Source: Gemmobacter lutimaris
Lineage (GTDB): Bacteria > Pseudomonadota > Alphaproteobacteria > Rhodobacterales > Rhodobacteraceae
Assembly (NCBI RefSeq): GCF_003570715.1
Contig: NZ_QXXQ01000003.1
Location: 248,001 to 312,000 of the forward strand
Direction: 5' to 3'
Length of the DNA stretch: 64,000 nucleotides
Part shown: one piece after another, positions 60,501 through 64,000 of the stretch
Layout of the letters: every line of letters begins with the position of its first letter
Position numbering within the stretch: position 1 is the first letter of the stretch
Notes under the pieces: model-generated
Told to the model about the DNA's origin: nothing
Database searches by the model: none
What the model saw: only the letters and a program-made list of their open reading frames with translations
Position numbers and translations under genes: made by a program

Positions 60501-62025
60501 CGCCGTGGGCCTGGTGAAGCAATATGCCTGGGCCTTCCCGGCCTTCAAGAAACCGCAGGGCATCGAAAATCCGCAGGACATTGACCTGCGCAGCCTCTCG
60601 GACGAGGAGAATGAGGCGATCCTCGATTTTGCCTTCCACCGCTATTTCGAGGATTCGGGCCTGTTCGGCACGGTCGAGGATGCGCTGGACCGGGTCGAAA
60701 GCCTGAAACGCATCGGCGTGACCGAGGTGGCCTGTCTGATCGACTATGGCATTGCGCCCGAGGCGGTGATGGAGGGGCTCTATCCGCTGGCCGAGGTGCT
60801 GCGCCGCGCCAATGCGGGCGGGGAGCCTGCGGCAGACGATTTCTCGATTGCCGCGCAGATCCTGCGCCACAAGGTGACGCATCTGCAATGCACACCCTCG
60901 ATGGCGCGGATGATCCTGATGAATGCCGAGGCGCAGATGGCGCTGGGGCAGGTGAAGACCCTGATGCTGGGCGGTGAGGCGCTGCCGGGCGCTTTCGTCC
61001 GCGATCTGCGCAAGGTGACCGGGGCGCGTATCCTCAACATGTATGGGCCGACCGAAACGACGATCTGGTCCACGGTCGAGGAAGCGGGCGATGGCGAAGG
61101 CGTGGTGAACATCGGCACCCCCATTGCCAATACACAGGTCTATGTGCTGGACGACCGGCAGCAGCCGGTGCCCCCCGGCGTGGCGGGCGAGTTGTGGATT
61201 GGCGGCGATGGCGTGACGCGCGGCTACTGGCTGCGTGAAGACTTGACGGCGGAACGCTTCCTGCCCGATCCGTTCGGGGCGGGCGGCCGGATGTATCGCA
61301 CCGGCGATCTGGTGCGGCTGCGCGGGGATGGCAAGCTCGACTACCTCGGTCGGGCCGATTTCCAGGTGAAGCTGCGCGGCTACCGGATCGAACTGGGCGA
61401 GATCGAAAGCCGGATGGAGGCGCTGCCGGGCGTCACGCAGGCGGTGGTTCTGGCGCGCGAGGATCAGCCGGGCGACCTGCGGCTGGTGGCCTATTACACC
61501 GGCACGGCGCAGGAGGCTGCGCTGCGGGCAGCGCTGGCTGACAGCCTGCCCGAACATATGGTGCCCGCGCATTTCCTGCGGCTGGAGGTCTTCCCGCTGA
61601 CCCCCAACCGCAAGGTGGACCGCAAGGCGCTGCCCGCGCCGCAGGCGCAGGTGGCCGTTGTGATGCACGAGGCGCCGCAGACGGGCCTTCAGGCGCAGAT
61701 CGCCGAGGTCTGGCAGCGTGTGCTGGGCGTGCCCAAGGTGGGGGCGAAGGACAATTTCTTTGCGCTGGGCGGGCATTCGCTTCTGGCGGTGCAGGCCCAC
61801 CGCGAATTGCGTGACGGGTTGGGGCTGTCAAAGCTGTCGATCACCGACATTTTCCGCTTCCCCGTGCTGTCGGCGCTGGCCGCGCATCTGGGGGACGCCG
61901 CGAAACCCGTGGTCACCCCGGCTGCCAATACAACCGCGCCACCGCCGGTGACGGAAGACCGGGCGGCCACGCGGGCCGACATGATGGCGCGGCGGCGTGC
62001 GCTGCGGACGGGGCGCGATGGCTGA
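57511..62025 (+). CDS. NRPS: formyltransferase - adenylation domain with inserted luciferase-like monooxygenase - PCP
   Basis: A 1504-aa synthetase. Residues 1 to about 275 form a methionyl-tRNA-formyltransferase-like domain: NFHDGPLPRHAG with Asn91 and His93, and GVDEGAIL with Asp129, the Fmt triad at the same 38-residue spacing as E. coli Fmt. Residues about 290-490 show no known domain and no HHxxxDG condensation motif. The adenylation domain begins near 510 (LTYAQLN 539, TSGSTG 662-667, FDIS 706-709), is interrupted at about 745-1100 by a luciferase-like FMN monooxygenase (MEFSLYYWG start, LPLHHPARVAEDWAVID), then resumes with YGPTE 1178-1182 and NRKVDRK. PCP Ser1423 is in GGHSLLAV. Pocket residues D707 I708 L711 Q1126 M1152 G1154 M1177 I1185 W1186 K1368 match the glycine code. 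Confidence 0.93.
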   Translation: MNPVSCYLIGNESLTRECGAMWLARGHAIAALITRNADVAAWGVGQGLTVIAQEPGWEAALPGNVDWLLSVANLSLVPDAALQCAAKGGVNFHDGPLPRHAGLNAPIWAILGGEAEHGITWHRITDGVDEGAILVQRRFAIAAADTALTLNTRCFEAALDSFPELMAALEADAPGVAQDFTQRSLHLRADRPAAAGRIDFTQSADQVAALVRALDHGSYWNPLTTAKLWDGRRYVVAGGAEVVPGVGVPGQVLAASEDAITVACGTGAVRLSRLTCQKGFPVSGLSLPNPLESATPAEAEALTRALAGAVPKELAHRRALLTLDPTEVPGATAATGPALWRSVPLSLSSLALAALGAVRLSGKPVADLAYGAAHVTEGILSDWVPLRVAAEGSLPEAVARVAADLQAASAHPAFALDLLARERWLFGLAPPAFGIGLAPVPGTVVTLSPDALHYDASRLSVEQAEALAARLTTFAAAAQGGARVESLPVLTEAEREMALVAPNRTVKAYDPSQCVHQAFEAQVARSPDAVAVVFEGESLTYAQLNARANRAAHVLTDMGVVPGTLVGLHCRRSLDLLVGALAILKAGGAYVPMDPAYPAERTALFIEDSACPVIVTQAALAGALPVGPATLCLDTDARLATTPGSNPHSGVTSADLAYMIYTSGSTGRPKGVMVEHRNVANFFAGMDDRIDHTTGAVWLAVTSLSFDISVLELFWTLARGFKLVLTSDENRALVSNGRIGSAKGMEFSLYYWGNDDGAGPKKYELLLEGAKFADSHGFCAVWTPERHFHAFGGPYPNPAVTGAAVAAVTRNIGVRSGSVVLPLHHPARVAEDWAVIDNLTNGRAALAVASGWQPDDFVLRPENTPPNNRAAMFEGIEQVRRLWRGEAVDFPTKTGTFGVVTQPRPVSKELPVWITTAGNPATWREAGEIGANVLTHLLGQSIDEVADKIRIYHDALRKAGHDPADFKVTLMLHTYVCRDRDQARRGAEKPMKDYLASAVGLVKQYAWAFPAFKKPQGIENPQDIDLRSLSDEENEAILDFAFHRYFEDSGLFGTVEDALDRVESLKRIGVTEVACLIDYGIAPEAVMEGLYPLAEVLRRANAGGEPAADDFSIAAQILRHKVTHLQCTPSMARMILMNAEAQMALGQVKTLMLGGEALPGAFVRDLRKVTGARILNMYGPTETTIWSTVEEAGDGEGVVNIGTPIANTQVYVLDDRQQPVPPGVAGELWIGGDGVTRGYWLREDLTAERFLPDPFGAGGRMYRTGDLVRLRGDGKLDYLGRADFQVKLRGYRIELGEIESRMEALPGVTQAVVLAREDQPGDLRLVAYYTGTAQEAALRAALADSLPEHMVPAHFLRLEVFPLTPNRKVDRKALPAPQAQVAVVMHEAPQTGLQAQIAEVWQRVLGVPKVGAKDNFFALGGHSLLAVQAHRELRDGLGLSKLSITDIFRFPVLSALAAHLGDAAKPVVTPAANTTAPPPVTEDRAATRADMMARRRALRTGRDG

Positions 62026-62644
62026 TCTCAAGGCGTTGTCTATTGCGGCACGGGATCTTCTGCCCGCAGCCGTCGGGGTTGGTGTGAGCGATCCGCAGGG
62101 CGATCATCCGCCCTTTCCGGGCGAGCAGGCGGGCGGCCTGCCGCAGCGGCTGGCCGAGTTTCGCGCCGGTCGTGTGGCCGCGCGCGAGGCGATGGCCGCG
62201 ATTGGTCTGCCGCCCTTGCCGGTGCCAATGGGCGAGGACCGCGCGCCGGTCTGGCCCAGGGGGCTGATCGGCTCGATCAGTCATTCGGCGCAGCTTTGCC
62301 TTGCCGCCGTGGCCGTGCCTTCGCCTCTGCGGGGGCTTGGTGTCGATCTGGAACCGACGCTGCCGCTGGAAGACGAGTTGCGCGCGGCAGTCCTGCGCCC
62401 CGAGGAAGATCACTACGATCCGCACAGGGCCAAGCTGGTCTTTGCGGCGAAGGAAGCCGCCTACAAGGCGCAATATGGCCTCAGCCGCACGCTGTTCGAT
62501 TTTCATGTCCTGTCGGTCGATCTGCAACCGGGCAGCTTTACGGCTACCTTTCAGGAAGAGATCACCCCGTTCCGCAGCGGTCATGTGTTGCGTGGCAGAT
62601 GGGCCGAGGTGGCTGGCCATTTCCTGTGCGCGGTAACGCTCTGA
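62018..62644 (+). CDS. 4'-phosphopantetheinyl transferase (Sfp/EntD type)
   Basis: A 208-aa enzyme that loads the phosphopantetheine arm from CoA onto carrier proteins. GSISHS (85-90) and GLGVDLEPT with Asp110 and Glu112 bind the metal, and KLVFAAKEAAYKAQYG supplies the WxxKEAxxK block (Lys145, Glu146, Lys150), here with FAAKEAAYK. It resembles the EntD branch of Sfp-type enzymes. Its start lies inside the NRPS 3' end (8-bp overlap), so expression is coupled, and it is the obvious activator of the PCP Ser1423 and PKS ACP Ser1794. Confidence 0.95.
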   Translation: MADLKALSIAARDLLPAAVGVGVSDPQGDHPPFPGEQAGGLPQRLAEFRAGRVAAREAMAAIGLPPLPVPMGEDRAPVWPRGLIGSISHSAQLCLAAVAVPSPLRGLGVDLEPTLPLEDELRAAVLRPEEDHYDPHRAKLVFAAKEAAYKAQYGLSRTLFDFHVLSVDLQPGSFTATFQEEITPFRSGHVLRGRWAEVAGHFLCAVTL

Positions 62645-62681
62645 TCTTTTCGCGGCGCTGCGGCGCGGCTATGACAGGATC

Positions 62682-63776
62682 ATGCGCGAGACCCTGACCC
62701 AGATCTACGAAGCCCGTGTCGCTGCCGGACGGCTGCGGCCCGATCCGGCACAATACGCGGTATTGCCCATCCTTGAGGATCTGCGCCGCTGGCTGGAGGA
62801 AAACGCCAACCGCAAGGTCGGGCTGTTCGCGGGCCTGTTCGCCCGCCCGGTGACGCCACCCAAGGGGCTGTATCTCTGGGGCGGGGTGGGGCGCGGCAAG
62901 TCCATGGTGATGGACCTGTTTGTCGAAAGTCTCGACATCCCGCAGAAACGCCGGGTGCATTTCCATGCTTTCATGCAGGAAATCCACAAGGGCATGCATG
63001 AGGCACGGCAGCGCGGGGTCGAAGATGCGCTGAAGCCCGTGGCCGACCGCGTGGCCAAGGATGTGCGACTGCTGGCCTTCGATGAAATGCAGATCACCGA
63101 CATTACGGACGCGATGATCGTCGGGCGGCTGTTCCAGCTGCTGACCGATCAGGGGGTGGTTGTTGTCACCACCTCGAACCGGGTGCCCGAGGATCTCTAC
63201 AAGAACGGGCTCAATCGCGGACTGTTCGTGCCCTTCATCACCTGGCTGCGCGAGAGATTCATCGTGCACGAGCTGGAAAGCCCGAATGATTACCGTCAGC
63301 ACCGGCTGCAAGGTGCGCAGGTCTATTTTCATCCGGCAGGGCAAAGCGGCCCGGCGATCGAGGCGATCTGGCGTGATCTGGTGGGTGGGGTCTCTGGTCA
63401 ACCGCTGCTGCTGGAGGTGAATGGCCGACAGGTGGAAATCCCGCGCTTTGCCAATGGTGTGGGGCGCGCGACGTTCTGGGATCTTTGCGCCCGCCCGCTG
63501 GGGCCAGCGGATTATCTGGCCATCGCGCAGGCGCTGCGCGTGCTGGTGCTGGAGGATGTGCCACAGCTTTCCGCCTCCAACTACAACGAGGCGAAGCGCT
63601 TCGTGACGCTGATTGACGCCTTGTATGAGGCGAAGGTGCGGCTGATCTGTTCGGCGGCGGATGTGCCCGAACGGCTTTATGCCGAGGGCACGGGGGCGTT
63701 TGAATTTGAACGCACCGCCAGCCGTCTGCGCGAAATGCAGGATGCCGCCTGGGGCAGCGAGGCGGCGGCGGATTAA
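62682..63776 (+). CDS. zapE: cell division ATPase ZapE (AFG1 family)
   Basis: A 364-aa P-loop ATPase. Walker A is GGVGRGKS at 67-74, FHAFMQEIHKGMHEARQ follows, and RLLAFDEMQITDITDAMIV is Walker B with the sensor region VVTTSNRVPEDLYKNGLNR. This is the AFG1/ZapE signature. In gammaproteobacteria ZapE affects the Z-ring under stress. It starts 37 bp after the phosphopantetheinyl transferase gene in the same direction but is a conserved housekeeping gene, so cotranscription may be incidental. Confidence 0.94.
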   Translation: MRETLTQIYEARVAAGRLRPDPAQYAVLPILEDLRRWLEENANRKVGLFAGLFARPVTPPKGLYLWGGVGRGKSMVMDLFVESLDIPQKRRVHFHAFMQEIHKGMHEARQRGVEDALKPVADRVAKDVRLLAFDEMQITDITDAMIVGRLFQLLTDQGVVVVTTSNRVPEDLYKNGLNRGLFVPFITWLRERFIVHELESPNDYRQHRLQGAQVYFHPAGQSGPAIEAIWRDLVGGVSGQPLLLEVNGRQVEIPRFANGVGRATFWDLCARPLGPADYLAIAQALRVLVLEDVPQLSASNYNEAKRFVTLIDALYEAKVRLICSAADVPERLYAEGTGAFEFERTASRLREMQDAAWGSEAAAD

Positions 63777-63786
63777 CCGCCGCCGC
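63762..63786. terminator. hairpin over the zapE stop codon
   Basis: GCGGCGGCGG-ATTAA-CCGCCGCCGC is a perfect 10-bp stem whose loop holds the TAA stop. There is no U-tract; it lies between convergent genes and may act as a weak bidirectional terminator. Confidence 0.45.
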
Positions 63787-63792
63787 GAAGGC

Positions 63793-64000
63793 TCAGAACG
63801 GCACGAAGGCCTTGGCTGCCGGGTCGTATTGTTCCAGCCCGCCTTCGCCGATGTCGTTCCACAACCCGTGCAGGGTCAGGATTTCTGATTCGACCGCTTC
63901 GCGCACGAAGGGGAAGGTCATCAGGTTTTCCAGACTGACCAGCACAGCTTCCTTTTCCAGCGCGCGGGCGCGGTCTGCATCGGGCAGATGGGCGACCCGT
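63793..64000 (-). CDS. beta-carbonic anhydrase, C-terminal part
   Basis: The minus-strand gene enters from the right edge; its stop is at 63793-63795. The 69 visible codons include VLVSLENLMTFPFVREAVES, LTLHGLWNDIGEGGLEQYDP and FVPF, the C-terminal third of beta-class carbonic anhydrases. The zinc ligands lie outside the window. It would interconvert CO2 and bicarbonate. Convergent with zapE. Confidence 0.88.
   Translation of the reverse strand, partial: RVAHLPDADRARALEKEAVLVSLENLMTFPFVREAVESEILTLHGLWNDIGEGGLEQYDPAAKAFVPF

Noticed and set aside
59740-60810. Broken adenylation domain with an unrelated gene inserted
   Set aside because: The reading frame is continuous, adenylation motifs resume in order after the insertion, and no repeat or transposon ends are present. 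It is better read as a domain insertion.

Overview
The window is high-GC DNA from an alphaproteobacterium, almost certainly a member of the Rhodobacterales (Rhodobacter/Paracoccus-type Rhodobacteraceae). The evidence is the mdh-sucC-sucD-sucA-sucB-lpd gene order with small lipoprotein genes interleaved, an ethylmalonyl-CoA mutase, the DUF2892, LolA, HspQ and ZapE neighbourhood, and a dispersed 3'-end repeat ending in AAATACTC. I cannot name a genus. I saw no rRNA, tRNA, CRISPR array, insertion sequence or phage.

Region 1 (1-12.8 kb) is central metabolism: a TauE/SafE-type permease cut by the window edge, malate dehydrogenase with its own terminator, a PAP2 phosphatase, a methyltransferase, then the succinyl-CoA synthetase and 2-oxoglutarate dehydrogenase genes (sucC, sucD, sucA, sucB, lpd). 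Two lipoprotein genes, one secreted-protein gene and a MAPEG gene lie between the enzyme genes. A striking double palindrome sits in front of sucC, and strong hairpins lie at several cistron junctions.

Region 2 (12.8-35.1 kb) is mostly ordinary housekeeping: ethylmalonyl-CoA mutase, an acyltransferase, a DUF2892 membrane protein behind a perfect SqrR/BigR-type operator, a universal stress protein behind a possible FNR box, an orphan ParA-like ATPase, LolA, a lytic-transglycosylase-like lipoprotein, HspQ, gamma-glutamyltransferase, an anti-sigma/anti-anti-sigma pair, free methionine-R-sulfoxide reductase, a tandem GFA protein, a DeoR regulator, a LysE exporter, a homocysteine-methyltransferase-like protein, an RluA pseudouridine synthase, an AI-2E permease, an Fe-S flavoprotein, a nucleosidase and an aldehyde dehydrogenase.

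Region 3 (35.3-62.6 kb) is a large exopolysaccharide/secondary-metabolite locus. It holds glycosyltransferases, a Wzx-like flippase, an ExoY-like initiating sugar transferase, a GumC/Wzz-like protein, a CpsD-like tyrosine kinase, a WecB/TagA/CpsF transferase, an acyltransferase-3 membrane protein and a Wzy/ligase-like membrane protein. Its right half is a polyketide synthase (KS-AT-KR-DH-ACP-TE, 2130 aa), a glycosyltransferase, and a 1504-aa nonribosomal synthetase (formyltransferase, split adenylation domain carrying an inserted luciferase-like monooxygenase, PCP), followed by an overlapping phosphopantetheinyl transferase. Read by eye, the adenylation pocket matches the glycine code. The predicted chemistry is formylation and oxidation of carrier-bound glycine, then one reducing polyketide extension and release by the thioesterase. 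This hybrid line inside a polysaccharide locus is the most unusual system in the window. Whether its product is a free molecule or a glycan decoration cannot be told from sequence.

Region 4 (62.7-64 kb) returns to housekeeping with zapE and the C-terminal part of a beta-carbonic anhydrase running off the edge.
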